A DNA stretch of 64,000 nt from Siphonodentalium dalli (taxonomy: Eukaryota > Mollusca > Scaphopoda > Gadilida > Siphonodentaliidae). Below are positions 1 to 13,829 of this stretch, one piece after another. Within the stretch, counting starts at the first letter, position 1; each line of letters starts with the position of its first letter. The stretch spans positions 263,043,863 to 263,107,862 of the forward strand of contig CP136064.1 in assembly GCA_032622095.1 (NCBI GenBank). Direction: 5' to 3'. Position numbers and translations under genes: made by a program. The notes beneath the pieces are model-generated. The model saw only the letters and a program-made list of their open reading frames with translations. It did not search any database and had not been told where the DNA came from.

Positions 1-1071
1 AGGTAGGAAATTGACACAGCCCACTGTGGACTATTATCCAACATGATTACCAGGCATTTATATGTAAGACATGAACCCATCACATGTATATTTATGCTAC
101 ATGGATATCTAGGCTATAATTCCAGTCACGCATAAGCCATGGACCCATGTGAACTCCGCATGTAGCGCAAATACACAAGTACATAGTGTTATGAATTTAT
201 GACATGTACCCAGATACCAGGCCCAAATAGTATATCGTCGGTCCAGCCCCCTGTCTATGACATGGCCACAGTAGTTAAGACACATCATTGGATTCAGTAT
301 CATATATATAGGCAATGAACTACTATTGGTTGGTCATGGACCCATAGGTGCCCATGTAAATAGTAAATAGGCACCGGTTCCTAAAGGTAGTTGATGGTAT
401 CTCAGTCTGAAATATATAGGCCATGCTCCTGTATGTAAAGACTTGTAAAGGATCCATGCCCACGTATTGCCACATATGCAGTTATGGTATGGATATGAAG
501 GACACACAGTTAGTTCCTACCGTATATCCAATAGTATTCCGGATGCTACCACACTGTGTGCAGTATTTTGCATTGATGCCATGGTCAATTGTAGTGCGAA
601 TGTTGGATTCCCGGGGGTGCAGCCCTGTTACATGTTACATAGCGTCGGCTATCGGCTGCACCCAGGCAAATACCTAGAGACGAAAAGAAATTTTGTCAGC
701 TATATTTAGCAGATGCCAAAGACTACTGAGATAACTGAACAAGCATTATCTTGATAATCATTAATTTTAGCCTAGGAAACAACTGTTTTAGCCTAGGAAA
801 TTATTCTGGCCTGGGCAATTTCTTATCCTATGCAAATTTCTGCTAACTAACAGGGCTGGAGTGGTGTCGACATAAATGTTGATCAGTATTTTTAAATGTC
901 TCATCAACATGTATTCCAACAATGGATTTATGTAAGATACAATCATAAACTTCATACATGTATGTCATTCTGATTAAAATAACTAAATAGTAGTTTTGTC
1001 AATGGTCGGTGGCTACCTGGCAACATTTAAACCTCAATACCAATCTGACACATGGCATTTTTTGCATCTGT
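1..1071. other. Noncoding AT-rich start of window
   Basis: No exon or known repeat is supported here. Bases 1-700 carry loosely recurring words such as 'ccatggaccca' and 'catgtatat' that resemble a decayed tandem repeat, similar in texture to the tandem core at 38.0-39.7 kb. Small ORFs here (for example 423-677) show no domain or splice context. If the gene model is right, this is intron upstream of the first visible exon. Confidence 0.3.
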
Positions 1072-2970
1072 GCACAATATAACGACCTTTAGTGATGTAC
1101 TATTTGGCAATATAAGCATAATATGGCATATTATGAAACAATTGTATCATTAAAACGCCAGAAACTCATACCGTATTATGAAACAGTTGTTTCACCATAA
1201 AATGATATGTAAAAACTATTATAAAATCAGTCAGCTGGGCATTTGTCGATTTCGGGTATGTCCCTATCAACCGCATACCACCCTTGTAAGTAAGAATATA
1301 GTAATTTTCCAGTCAGATCCACAATAAGAACAACTAATCTTATTTTCACCATGAAAATGCTACATGAAGTAGTTTGGATTGTTAAAACTGCCATAATATC
1401 ATATTTGTACTTCTTCGATGTCAGATAGTTGCCCAGCAACCGTTCCCGAGGAAGGACCTGCCGCGATGTCTACGCATCTGAAAATGATCAATAGTATCTT
1501 AGGAACCTATGTGTCACGTTTCATTGTTTTATCACCCTTTGCATAATTGTTATACCAACGCCTGGACTATTATGTGGTCTTTTGCCTCGAAGCCTGGTCG
1601 TACGTTTTAGGAGGTAGTGTTAAGTTTTCAGCTATAAAATCTTAAGGATGGTGATGTTTCGATATATCTTACCACTTTCATTTTCTAAACTAACCTCTGA
1701 TCTTGAATAATGGTTCATATTTCAACTCATTTTCGTCTGAAAAACTTTACTTGCCCTCTTTTATGGGGAAAATTTTGAATCATCATGCGATTTCTATGCT
1801 GTCTTCGGTAATAATGTCAAAACAATTAGGGAAGATAGACTGGTAGTAAGCTCTAGCATCAATTGCACATATCCAGCAACAAGTGCTCCACGATAGACGG
1901 GTGTGTGTGTGTGTGAAGAATGAGTCCGTAAATTAGTCTACATATGATTGCATTCGCATATGACCTGATCGAATTTCCTCAGAATTTGAACCATTCCGAA
2001 AAATCATGATATCTCAAAAAGCTCAACTCGGATTCTATGGGACTTTTGTCATATTGTCCATAAATGTCTTCTTTTACTCCCTGAAAAAAATCTGTTTTCC
2101 CCGATGTTTTCCCCACATGAGCCCTAATGTGCCTGGACTATAAGGCAATGTTGCAATTAGAGTTATTATTTGTGTAACTTAGTCACTGTGACTAACAGCA
2201 TGGATAGTTGTAGAGACTGGCTGAAAGATGTAGTCCAAGTCACTCCACATGTTTGTGACTAACCATAAGTTAGTCATATTGACCCGATTTTTTTCTCACT
2301 GCTTGTGGTCAGTGAATTTCATGAAACCCATTTCTGTTCAAAGGCACGTCGAACATCTGGCTAGGCATTCGAGCTGATGTATTAACAAATTCGTGGTACT
2401 GGGGCTATGGAACGTCATACAAACAGGCTATGATACAAGCAGAATCAGATCTTGACCCGACCACGACTACCACCGACTGCCAGATCTTGCCTGATGTGAA
2501 TATTGCTCCGGGCCTATGGATAAAAGAACCGGCATGCACAAGTGCTCATAATTTCATATGCGAAGCCTCCGGTGAGAATAAATATACAGTCGTACCAACG
2601 CTTAGGATATTCCGTACACAGCTGGTTTATGTCATAGAAGTATATGCCTAAATGTAGCACTCCTCTATTGCACAACTAATTATCAAAATGTTCTTAGCCA
2701 CTTCCTTCTAATCAGATAAATGATGAAACATGTTTGCTATCAGACTTTCGCCACACAAACGCATCGCCAAGACACCCCAAACTTTCAAAATAATACCGTT
2801 AGTATGAAGGCCTTTACTGTTTTTCAGAACTGTTATTATACCCTTGAAGAAAAATATAATTTCGTCCGTATGTCCGTCTATATTATCGTCTATACATTCG
2901 TTCGGGCATATACATCTCAGTCATGAGTTATCAGACATAAATGATATTCGGGATGAAGGTTGACCACCGG
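1072..2970 (+). repeat. Segmental duplication, copy A (partner 13830-15783)
   Basis: About 1.9 kb shared with 13830-15783 in the same orientation. Both copies open with 'tgcacaatataac', share 'gaaacagttgtttcacc' and 'gatttcgggtatgtcc', contain a homologous CTLD exon and end in the same sequence near 'tatcgg/cagatat..atgaat'. The exons differ at about 17 of 228 bases by hand count, and the flanks differ by more, including small indels. Copy A lacks the internal 96-bp duplication seen in copy B. Confidence 0.85.
2344..2571 (+). CDS. CTLD exon (C-terminal half), CTLD0
   Basis: The exon encodes the second half of a C-type lectin-like domain: 'WLGIRADV' matches the WIGL core, followed by a long-loop region, a Cys in 'TDCQILPDVN', then 'EPACTSAHNFICEA', which matches the conserved C-terminal Cys pair and FxCE ending. 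The acceptor is 'tctgttcaaag' and the donor 'ccg|gtgaga'; the exon is 228 bp and phase 1 at both ends. No N-terminal half lies upstream in the window, so its partner exon should be before position 1, or this is an orphan duplicate. The downstream exon at 3594 is also phase 1 and can be joined to it. A canonical EPN/QPD calcium motif is not visible. It is nearly identical to the exon at 15142-15369. Confidence 0.75.
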
Positions 2971-3043
2971 GAAATACACAACGCTCGTTTGAATTGAGTT
3001 TGAGACTGTGACTGAAAAATGCTGTGATTTGGTTAAGCAAACC

Positions 3044-3050
<7 letters not shown>

Positions 3051-3115
<65 letters not shown>
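3051..3115. repeat. (TA)n microsatellite
   Basis: A pure TA dinucleotide run of about 32 units in the presumed intron between 2571 and 3594. Confidence 0.95.
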
Positions 3116-3117
<2 letters not shown>

Positions 3118-3437
3118 ACGTTCTCGTGGACTGTATGACTGGATAGATAAGAATGATCGCTCGGGTACCGGGTAATTGATTTACATTGTGTGTTATTCAG
3201 GGTCACTTTCAATGTAGGGCATACTTTGAGTCTGAAACAAACAGGGTTTTCAATATAATATTATTTTATTTTAAAGCATTTCGAAGTACCAACCACTGAT
3301 TATCGAAGTCGTGATTCGTGTTACATTTTTGCGTTCTATCTCTGGCATTCACACCTAAATTGAAGATCGCAAAGGAAAGAGCCAAGCGACAGCTGTGTTG
3401 GCGTGAAGTTTGTTCTATATATATTTAGATTAAAGGT

Positions 3438-3528
3438 TAAACACCCCTCCAAATGAATAATAGACCATTCCAATTTATACTGTTATAACTGAATAGGAGA
3501 ATCCATTTAGAATATAAAGGGTTAAGAT
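3438..3528 (-). mobile_element. Family G MITE fragment
   Basis: This is the reverse complement of the left part of the element at 27955-28216, sharing 'tataactgaat.ggagaatcc' and 'cccctccaaat.aataat', and ends in 'aaagggttaa'. It is a short, truncated copy of a dispersed repeat with at least six copies in this window. Confidence 0.6.
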
Positions 3529-3593
3529 GTACTATCGCGTATAATTAATCAATTGGATGGACATAACTAACGTTATGGTTCTTATACCAACAG

Positions 3594-3782
3594 TATTGTG
3601 TTCGCACACGTTCTCGATGCTAACAGAAGAGACAAAGCAACACGGCGACTCGTGTTACTATAAAATCCAGGGTTCAACACACTACTTGGAGGCTCAGCAG
3701 ATATGTATGGATGGTGGAGCTCACTTACTCTTCCTCGAGACAAGACAGGAAAGACAGGATCTGATGGGAAAATTCCAAGCAG
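3594..3782 (+). CDS. CTLD exon (N-terminal half), CTLD1
   Basis: The exon encodes the first half of a C-type lectin-like domain: 'CSHTFSML', then 'GDSCYYKIQ', then 'YLEAQQICMDGGAHLLFLET', which fits the family pattern C-Y/F...A...C...G.hL..iet. It starts after 'ttataccaacag' and ends at 'caagcag|gtgagc', phase 1 at both ends, 189 bp. The homologous exon at 32172 has the same first Cys spacing (17 residues between the first two Cys) and the same phase-1 acceptor, which favours an internal exon. Alternatively translation begins at the ATG at 3557, giving a possible signal peptide (VMVLIPTVLC). The frame continues correctly into the C-terminal half at 15142, across an 11.4-kb intron. Confidence 0.8.
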
Positions 3783-4122
3783 GTGAGCAAAAGTTATATT
3801 ACGCCTTTGACTCACTCGGGTATTTTTGCTAATTATCCAACCGTGTGCAATTCATTTTGGGCTGCTTCGTCCGGGAATCATATAGCAGACTTATGAGTGC
3901 TTCCCGTACGTTTGGAAACCATTCCATACCATCCGGGTGAATTTTCTTCTTCTGCAAATTAATGTGCGCCAGAAACAATGTGAGACACTTAGACCCGTTT
4001 CGTGACCTCCATTGTAAACCTGGTCTATGTAAACTTCTATTGGGTTTCACCACCGTTTTTTAATGCTAAGACCAGTCTATACCCGATCCCCAGGTCCAAC
4101 TGACGTATTCGTCATCTCTTGT

Positions 4123-4383
4123 TTAATCCTTTCATGATGGAAGCTGCGCTGTTGCAACATTTAATACCCTTTGCTAGCATTCTAGTATATATGCGAGTCT
4201 CCCATAGGGAGTCTCGCGCATATAAGATAATGCACTGGCTTACAAGATCAAGGGAAACATTCTTAGGCCAATATATTCTCTTATATATGGGAGGCGCCCT
4301 ATGAGCAACTCGAATATATAAGAAAATGCATTGGCACAAGGTTTTCGCAGAACTTCAGGAAGCTCCATCCATGGAAGGGTTAA
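4123..4383. mobile_element. MITE with degenerate palindromic modules
   Basis: The ends are imperfect inverted repeats ('ttaatcctttcatgatgga' and 'tccatccatggaagggttaa'). Inside are two diverged copies of the palindromic module found elsewhere in the window, at about 4178-4233 and 4259-4336, each with 'tatatgcgag/ggga' arms around a 'cctatag' type centre, and ending in 'aatgcattggcaca'. It lies in the CTLD1 intron. Confidence 0.65.
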
Positions 4384-5224
4384 GCGCGATCTAGCAAGTC
4401 AATGGTTTTGCAGTAGCGTCCCTCAACCAACATGCCCACAATTAGATAGCGAAAGACACATAATCGGGGTTCACGATTAGATAGCGACTGATATTCAATC
4501 GCAGTAACACGTGCAAACATAGGCAATTATATAGGTTTGCTATCTATATGTATCTACCCGCTCCTTAATGCTCTCTATCCATTGCTCGTGTGTTTACACT
4601 CTCCGCTATGCGGTGTAACCATTGAATGTTTTATCCCTTGTTGGGAGGTATAACAATAGTTTGTCGTATAGGTCTGTTTAAGTCCTTTTAAAAGAACGCT
4701 TATAATTTCTGCTTAGATTGGTGATTTGTAGTGGAAATTTCCGCTATGGAAAGTTCGTGAATGTATAAATATAGAACATCCTTGACATTACAGCATGATA
4801 CTAAATTCGATCAGCAATTTTAGCATTGTTTTTGCCTGTAAGTCGGGTATTAATTGTTGCTGTTTTTTTCATGGAAAATAAACCAACAAGGGAGGTAATT
4901 TCACACAATATATATTTTTAACCCCATGTTATAACTTATTTCAGTATTATCACAACACTGTTTTTAAATGAATATATGATAAATTTATTGCAATTTGTGG
5001 ATATATCTAGCGGAAATATCTCCTTGATTCATTGTACTTTATAAAGGACACTAGGCATGGCTGGGGCCCCGAATATTTTGATTCCCTATCCGTTATGAAG
5101 TATACTAGGCATATGCATTATCAAATGTTTGCAATGTTAATGTTATGAATTTTATCGTGTAGGTTTTGCGGTAATGCAAACAGAGATTTCAGGTTATAAG
5201 AACTAGCTGCGTAGCACACCGGTT
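4384..5224. other. Intron sequence, nothing recognised
   Basis: AT-rich sequence within the CTLD1 intron. No exon, repeat family or RNA gene was recognised. Confidence 0.4.
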
Positions 5225-5850
5225 TGCTAGTGGCCACCCTACAACACCCTTTATTTGACCTAAATCGGTCAAATAGCCGAAATATGACCTATATCGGTCA
5301 AATAACCAAGAGGCGGCATGGGTGCCCTATTTGAACTCCTCTGGGTGCCGACCATCTTGGATCAGGTTGGGGTGTGAATATGTAGAATGTCTTGGGCCCA
5401 CCCTACCTCACTTTTATTTGACCTAAGTCGGTCAAATAGCGGGGATATATGGCACAGGTGCCCTATTTGATCCCCTCTGGACGGCGACCATTTTGGATCG
5501 GGGTGGGGTGTGAGGGGTGGAGATGTAGACCATGGGGACCACTGTACAATACCTTTTATTTGACCTAAATTGTCAAATAGCTGAGATATTGCATGTGTGC
5601 GCTATTTGAACCCATCTGGACGGCGGCCATTTTTTGATCGGGGGTGGGGTGAGAGGATGAAGAAGGAGAGTGTCTTGGGGGCCACTTTGCAATACCCTTT
5701 ATTTACCTAAATCGGTCAAATGGCCGAGATATGGCACGGGTGCCCTATTTGAACCCCTCTGGACGACGACAATTATTGATCGGGGTGGGGTGAATGGGGT
5801 GTGTTGAAAGAGTGTCTTGGGGGCCACCCTATAACACAATATATTTGACC
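5225..5850. repeat. Diverged tandem repeat, about 140-160 bp unit
   Basis: Four to five diverged units each contain 'ccaccctacaacaccc'-like text, then 'tttatttgacctaaatcgg' with 'tcaaatag', then 'gtgccctatttgaacc' and 'gatcggggtggggtg'. Unit starts are near 5234, 5397, 5535, 5676 and 5819. The 'ttgacctaaatcggtcaa' segment is itself a short near-palindrome. Confidence 0.8.
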
Positions 5851-6320
5851 TAAATGTATTTTTTTCGAATAAGGAATACAACACTTGCCGGTGGGTATCA
5901 ATTCACAGTTCTTGATGATACCAAATGTTATTTCATGATGCATGATCTAATTAATATAGTTAAAATGAACATAAATTTACCATGTGTATGCCTAGCGTCC
6001 CTTATAAAGGACGGTTCTTTGGCTGGGTTAACATTTGGGAAAAGACCATTTACATTGCCATCCAATGTTGATTTTGCCCAGTACTAACATGAAACTATAT
6101 AATATCATAAAAACAAATTAAAAAAAAATTCGGCATATATGGGTTAACTATTTCATTTTTCCGAGATAAATGTGGTGTCGTGGAATAAGCACCGTTTATC
6201 CTAATAGTGTAGCCTTTGATGTCGGAGTGAATGCCTGATATATATTCCATTATATCCCGCATCACTTTCGTTCAGTTATAGATCCAACTGCGATGCAATG
6301 GAAATTGAATATTTACCAAA
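5851..6320. other. Intron sequence, unassigned short ORF
   Basis: Contains a 77-codon ORF (5854-6087) with no recognised domain and no splice context that would add it to the lectin gene. It is probably chance in AT-rich DNA. Confidence 0.3.
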
Positions 6321-9300
6321 GATTATTAAAGTGATGTGAAACACTCCAGTAGGGTGGTCAAATAGCAATGATTATTAAAGTGATGTGAAACACTCCAGTA
6401 GGGTGGTCAAATAGCAATGATTATTAAAGTGATGTGAAACACTCCAGCAGGGTGGTCAAATAGCAATGATTATTAAAGTGATGTGAAACACTCCAGTAGG
6501 GTGGTCAAATAGAAATGATTATTAAAGTGATGTGAAACACTCCAGTAGGGTGGTCAAATAGCAATGATTATTAAAGTGATGTGAAACACTCCAGTAGGGT
6601 GGTCAAATAGCAATGATTACTAAAGTGATGTGAAACACTCCAGTAGGGTGGTCAAATAGAAATGATTATTAAAGTGATGTGAAACACTCCAGTAGGGTGG
6701 TCAAATAGAAATGATTATTAAAGTGATGTGAAACACTCCAGTAGGGTGGTCAAATAGAAATGATTATTAAAGTGATGTGAAACACTCCAGTAGGGTGGTC
6801 AAATAGAAATGATTATTAAAGTGATGTGAAACACTCCAGTAGGGTGGTCAAATAGCAATTATTATTAAAGTGATGTGAAACACTCCAGTAGGGTGGTCAA
6901 ATAGCAATGATTACTAAAGTGATGTGAAACACTCCAGTAGGGTGGTCAAATAGCAATGATTATTAAAGTGATGTGAAACAATCCAGTAGGGTGGTCAATT
7001 AGCAATGATTATTAAAGTGATGTGAAACTCTCCAGTAGGGTGGTCAAATAGAAATGATTATTAAAGTGATGTGAAACACTCCAGTAGGATGGTCAAATAG
7101 CAATGATTATTAAAGTGATGTGAAACACTCCAGTAGGGTGGTCAAATAGCAATGATTATTAAAGTGATGTGAAACACTCCAGTAGAGTGGTCAAATAGCA
7201 ATGATTATTAAAGTGATGTGAAACACTCCAGTAGGGTGGTCAAATAGCAATGATTATTAACGTGATGTGAAACACTCCAGTAGGGTGTTCAAATAGAAAT
7301 GATTATTAAAGTGATTTGAAACCTCCAGTAGGGTGGTCAAATAGCAATGATTATTAAAGTGATGTGAAACACTCCAGTAGGGTGGTCAAATAGCAATGAT
7401 TATTAAAGTGATGTGAAACACTCCAGTAGGGTGGTCAAATAGAAATGATTATTAAAGTGATGTGAAACACTCCAGTAGGGTGGTCAAATAGCAATGATTA
7501 TTAAAGTGATGTGAAACACTCCAGTAGGGTGGTCAAATAGAAATGATTATTAAAGTGATGTGAAACACTCCAGTAGGGTGGTCAAATAGCAATGATTATT
7601 AAAGTGATGTGAAACACTCCAGTAGGGTGGTCAAATAGAAATGATTATTAAAGTGATGTGAAACACTCCAGTAGGGTGGTCAAATAGAAAGATTATTAAA
7701 GTGATGTGAAACACTCCAGTAGGGTTGTCAAATAGAAAAGATTATTAAAGTGATGTTAAACACTCCAGTAGGGTGGTCAAATAGAAAAGATTATTAAAGT
7801 GATGATAAACACTCCAGTAGTATGGTCAAATAGAAAGATTATTAAAGTGATGTGAAACACTCCAGTAGGGTGGTCAAATAGAAAAGATTATTAAAGTGAT
7901 GTGAAACACTCCAGTAGGGTGGTCAAATAGCAATAATTATTAAAGTGATGTGAAACACTCCAGTAGGGTGGTCAAATAGAAATGATTATTAAAGTGATGT
8001 GAAACCTCCAGTAGGGTGGTCAAATAGCAATGATTATTAAAGTGATGTGAAACACTCCAGTAGGGTGGTCAAATAGCAATGATTATTAAAGTGATGTGAA
8101 ACTCTCCAGTAGGGTGGTCAAATAGAAATGATTATTAAAGTGATGTGAAACACTCCAGTAGGGTGGTCAAATAGCAATGATTATTAAAGTGATGTGAAAC
8201 ACTCCAGTAGGGTGGTCAAATAGCAATGATTATTAAAGTGATGTGAAACACTCCAGTAGGGTGGTCAAATAGCAATGATTATTAAAGTGATGTGAAACAC
8301 TCCAGTAGGGTGGTCAAATAGCAATGATTATTAAAGTGATGTGAAACACTCCAGTAGGGTGGTCAAATAGCAATGATTATTAAAGTGATGTGAAACACTC
8401 CAGTAGGGTGGTCAAATAGCAATGATTATTAAAGTGATGTGAAACACTCCAGTAGGGTGTTCAAATAGAAATGATTATTAAAGTGATGTGAATCTATCCA
8501 GTAGGGTGGTCAAATAGCAATGATTATTAAAGTGATGTGAAACCTCCAGTATGGTGGTCAAATAGCAATGATTATTAAAGTGATGTGAAACACTCCAGTA
8601 GGGTGGTCAAATAGCAATGATTATTAAAGTGATGTGAAACTCTCCAGTAGGGTGGTCAAATAGAAATGATTATTAAAGTTATGTGAAACACTCCAGTAGG
8701 GTGGTCAAATAGCAATGATTATTAAAGTGATGTGAAACACTCCAGTAGGGTGGTCAAATAGCAATGATTATTAAAGTGATGTGAAACACTCCAGTAGGGT
8801 GGTCAAATAGCAATGATTATTAAAGTGATGTGAAACACTCCAGTAGGGTGGTCAAATAGCAATGATTATTAAAGTGATGTGAAACTCTCCAGTAGGGTGG
8901 TCAAATAGAAATGATTATTAAAGTGATGTGAAACACTCCAGTAGGGTGGTCAAATAGCATTGATTATTAAAGTGATGTGAAACACTCCAGTAGGGTGGTC
9001 AAATATAAATGATTATTAAAGTGATGTGAAACACTCCAGTAGGGTGGTCAAATAGCAATGATTATTAAAGTGATGTGAAACACTCCAGTAGGGTGGTCAA
9101 ATAGAAATGATTATTAAAGTGATGTGAAACACTCCAGTAGGGTGGTCAAATAGAAAGATTATTAAAGTGATGTGAAACACTCCAGTAGGGTTGTCAAATA
9201 GAAAAGATTATTAAAGTGATGTTAAACACTCCAGTAGGGTGGTCAAATAGAAAAGATTATTAAAGTGATGATAAACACTCCAGTAGTATGGTCAAATAGA

Positions 9301-12300
9301 AAGATTATTAAAGTGATGTGAAACACTCCAGTAGGGTGGTCAAATAGAAAAGATTATTAAAGTGATGTGAAACACTCCAGTAGGGTGGTCAAATAGCAAT
9401 AATTATTAAAGTGATGTGAAACACTCCAGTAGGGTGTTCAAATAGAAATGATTATTAAAGTGATGTGAAACCTCCAGTAGGGTGGTCAAATAGCAATGAT
9501 TATTAAAGTGATGTGAAACACTCCAGTAGGGTGGTCAAATAGCAATGATTATTAAAGTGATGTGAAACTCTCCAGTAGGGTGGTCAAATAGAAATGATTA
9601 TTAAAGTGATGTGAAACACTCCAGTAGGGTGGTCAAATAGCAATGATTATTAAAGTGATGTGAAACACTCCAGTAGGGTGGTCAAATAGCAATGATTATT
9701 AAAGTGATGTGAAACACTCCAGTAGGGTGGTCAAATAGCAATGATTATTAAAGTGATGTGAAACACTCCAGTAGGGTGGTCAAATAGCAATGATTATTAA
9801 AGTGATGTGAAACACTCCAGTAGGGTGGTCAAATAGCAATGATTATTAAAGTGATGTGAAACACTCCAGTAGGGTGGTCAAATAGCAATGATTATTAAAG
9901 TGATGTGAAACACTCCAGTAGGGTGTTCAAATAGAAATGATTATTAAAGTGATGTGAATCTATCCAGTAGGGTGGTCAAATAGCAATGATTATTAAAGTG
10001 ATGTGAAACCTCCAGTAGGGTGGTCAAATAGCAATGATTATTAAAGTGATGTGAAACACTCCAGTAGGGTGGTCAAATAGCAATGATTATTAAAGTGATG
10101 TGAAACTCTCCAGTAGGGTGGTCAAATAGAAATGATTATTAAAGTGATGTGAAACACTCCAGTAGGGTGGTCAAATAGCAATGATTATTAAAGTGATGTG
10201 AAACACTCCAGTAGGGTGGTCAAATAGCAATGATTATTAAAGTGATGTGAAACACTCCAGTAGGGTGGTCAAATAGCAATGATTATTAAAGTGATGTGAA
10301 ACACTCCAGTAGGGTGGTCAAATAGCAATGATTATTAAAGTGATGTGAAACTCTCCAGTAGGGTGGTCAAATAGAAATGATTATTAAAGTGATGTGAAAC
10401 ACTCCAGTAGGGTGGTCAAATAGCATTGATTATTAAAGTGATGTGAAACACTCCAGTAGGGTGGTCAAATATAAATGATTATTAAAGTGATGTGAAACAC
10501 TCCAGTAGGGTGGTCAAATAGCAATGATTATTAAAGTGATGTGAAACACTCCAGTAGGGTGGTCAAATAGAAATGATTATTAAAGTGATGTGAAACACTC
10601 CAGTAGGGTGGTCAAATAGAAAGATTATTAAAGTGATGTGAAACACTCCAGTAGGGTTGTCAAATAGAAAAGATTATTAAAGTGATGTTAAACACTCCAG
10701 TAGGGTGGTCAAATAGAAAAGATTATTAAAGTGATGATAAACACTCCAGTAGTATGGTCAAATAGAAAGATTATTAAAGTGATGTGAAACACTCCAGTAG
10801 GGTGGTCAAATAGAAAAGATTATTAAAGTGATGTGAAACACTCCAGTAGGGTGGTCAAATAGCAATAATTATTAAAGTGATGTGAAACACTCCAGTAGGG
10901 TGTTCAAATAGAAATGATTATTAAAGTGATGTGAAACCTCCAGTAGGGTGGTCAAATAGCAATGATTATTAAAGTGATGTGAAACACTCCAGTAGGGTGG
11001 TCAAATAGCAATGATTATTAAAGTGATGTGAAACTCTCCAGTAGGGTGGTCAAATAGAAATGATTATTAAAGTGATGTGAAACACTCCAGTAGGGTGGTC
11101 AAATAGCAATGATTATTAAAGTGATGTGAAACACTCCAGTAGGGTGGTCAAATAGCAATGATTATTAAAGTGATGTGAAACACTCCAGTAGGGTGGTCAA
11201 ATAGCAATGATTATTAAAGTGATGTGAAACACTCCAGTAGGGTGGTCAAATAGCAATGATTATTAAAGTGATGTGAAACACTCCAGTAGGGTGGTCAAAT
11301 AGCAATGATTATTAAAGTGATGTGAAACACTCCAGTAGGGTGGTCAAATAGCAATGATTATTAAAGTGATGTGAAACACTCCAGTAGGGTGTTCAAATAG
11401 AAATGATTATTAAAGTGATGTGAAACCTCCAGTAGGGTGGTCAAATAGCAATGATTATTAAAGTGATGTGAAACACTCCAGTAGGGTGGTCAAATAGCAA
11501 TGATTATTAAAGTGATGTGAAACTCTCCAGTAGGGTGGTCAAATAGAAATGATTATTAAAGTGATGTGAAACACTCCAGTAGGGTGGTCAAATAGCAATG
11601 ATTATTAAAGTGATGTGAAACACTCCAGTAGGGTGGTCAAATAGCAATGATTATTAAAGTGATGTGAAACACTCCAGTAGGGTGGTCAAATAGAAATGAT
11701 TATTAAAGTGATGTGAAACACTCCAGTAGGGTGGTCAAATAGAAAGATTATTAAAGTGATGTGAAACACTCCAGTAGGGTTGTCAAATGGAAAAGATTAT
11801 TAAAGTGATGTTAAACACTCCAGTAGGGCGGTCAAATAGAAAAGATTATTAAAGTGATGTGAAACACTCCAGTATGGTGGTCAAATAGAAAGATTATTAA
11901 AGTGATGTGAAACACTCCAGTAGGGTTGTCAAATGGAAAAGATTATTAAAGTGATGTTAAACACTCCAGTAGGGCGGTCAAATAGAAAAGATTATTAAAG
12001 TGATGTTAAACACTCCAGTAGTATGGTCAAATAGAAAGATTATTAAAGTGATGTGAAACACTCCAGTAGGGTGGTCAAATAGAAAAGATTATTAAAGTGA
12101 TGTGAAACACTCCAGTAGGGTGGTCAAATAGCAATAATTATTAAAGTGATGTGAAACACTCCAGTAGGGTGTTCAAATAGAAATGATTATTAAAGTGATG
12201 TGAAACCTCCAGTAGGGTGGTCAAATAGCAATGATTATTAAAGTGATGTGAAACACTCCAGTAGGGTGGTCAAATAGCAATGATTATTAAAGTGATGTGA

Positions 12301-13795
12301 AACTCTCCAGTAGGGTGGTCAAATAGAAATGATTATTAAAGTGATGTGAAACACTCCAGTAGGGTGGTCAAATAGCAATGATTATTAAAGTGATGTGAAA
12401 CACTCCAGTAGGGTGGTCAAATAGCAATGATTATTAAAGTGATGTGAAACACTCCAGTAGGGTGGTCAAATAGAAATGATTATTAAAGTGATGTGAAACA
12501 CTCCAGTAGGGTGGTCAAATAGCAATGATTATTAAAGTGATGTGAAACACTCCAGTAGGGTGGTCAAATAGCAATGATTATTAAAGTGATGTGAATCTAT
12601 CCAGTAGGGTGGTCAAATAGAAATGATTATTAAAGTGATGTGAAACACTCCAGTAGGGTGGTCAAATAGAAAAGATTATTAAAGTGATGTGAAACACTCC
12701 AGTAGGGTGGTCAAATTGAAAAGATTATTAAAGTGATGTTAAACACTCCAGTAGTGTGGTCAAATAGAAAGATTATTAAAGTGATGTAAAACACTCCAGT
12801 AGGGTGGTCAAATAGAAAAGATTATTAAAGTGATGTGAAACACTCCAGTAGGGTGGTCAAATAGAAAAGATTATTAAAGTGATGTGAAACACTCCAGTAT
12901 GGTGGTCAAATAGAAAAGATTATTAAAGTGATGTGAAACACTCCAGTAGGGTGGTCAAATAGAAATGATTATTAAAGTGATGTGAAACACTCCAGTAGGG
13001 TGGTCAGATAGAAAGATTATTAAAGTGATGTGAAACACTCCAGTAGGGTGGTCAAATAGATAAGATTATTAAAGTGATGTGAAACACTCCAGTAGGGTGG
13101 TCAAATAGAAATGATTATTAAAGTGATGTGAAACACTCCAGTAGGGTGGTCAAATATAAATATTATTATAGTGATGTGAAACACTCCGGTAGGGTGGTCA
13201 AATAGAAAAGATTATTAAAGTGATGTTAAACACTCCAGTAGGGTGGTCAAATAGAAAAGATTATCAAAGTGATGTTAAACACTCCAGTAGTGTGGTCAAA
13301 TAGAAAGATTATTAAAGTGATGTGAAACACTCCAGTAGGTCGGTCAAATAGAAATGATTATTAAAGTGATGTGAAACACTCCAGTAGGGTGGTCAAATAG
13401 AAAGATTATTAAAGTGATGTGAAACACTCCAGTAGGGTCGTCAAATAGAAATGATTATTAAAGTGATGTGAAACACTCCAGTAGGGTGGTCAAATAGAAA
13501 GATTACTAAAGTGATGTGAAACACTCCAGTAGGGTGGTCAAATAAAAAGATTACTAAAGTGATGTGAAACACTCCAGTAGGGTGGTCAAATAGAAAGATT
13601 ATTAAAGTGATGTGAAACACTCCAGTAGGGTGGTCAAATAGCAATGGTTATTAAAGTGATGTGAAACACTCCAGTAGGGTGGTCAAATAGAAATGTTTAT
13701 TAAAGTGATGTGAAACACTCCAGTAGGGTGGTCAAATAGAAATGATTATTAAAGTTAAGGTGAAACTCCCCAGTAGGGTGGTCAAATCGAAATGA
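6321..13795 (+). repeat. 49-bp minisatellite array with 1.47-kb higher-order repeat
   Basis: About 150 tandem copies of a 49-bp unit including 'gattattaaagtgatgtg' and 'cactccagtagggtggtc', with mainly 49-bp spacing and occasional 47-48-bp variants. Variant positions (for example 'atagcaa' versus 'atagaaa') form a pattern. A distinctive block of variant units with 'gggttgtc', 'gatgttaaac', 'gatgataaac' and 'agtatggtc' recurs near 7720, 9188 and 10655, giving a higher-order period of about 1.47 kb (30 units). The array fills two thirds of the intron that splits CTLD1. It has no coding potential. Confidence 0.95.
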
Positions 13796-13829
13796 GGAAT
13801 TAATCTGGCTCAAAGTAGTAGTGCACAAT

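Noticed and set aside
423-709. Two overlapping Cys-containing ORFs near the window start
   Set aside because: No domain pattern or splice sites; they are overlapping frames in low-information sequence.
6321-13795. Possible CRISPR-like array of 49-bp repeats
   Set aside because: Units are directly adjacent with no unique spacers, have higher-order structure and lie in a eukaryotic intron.
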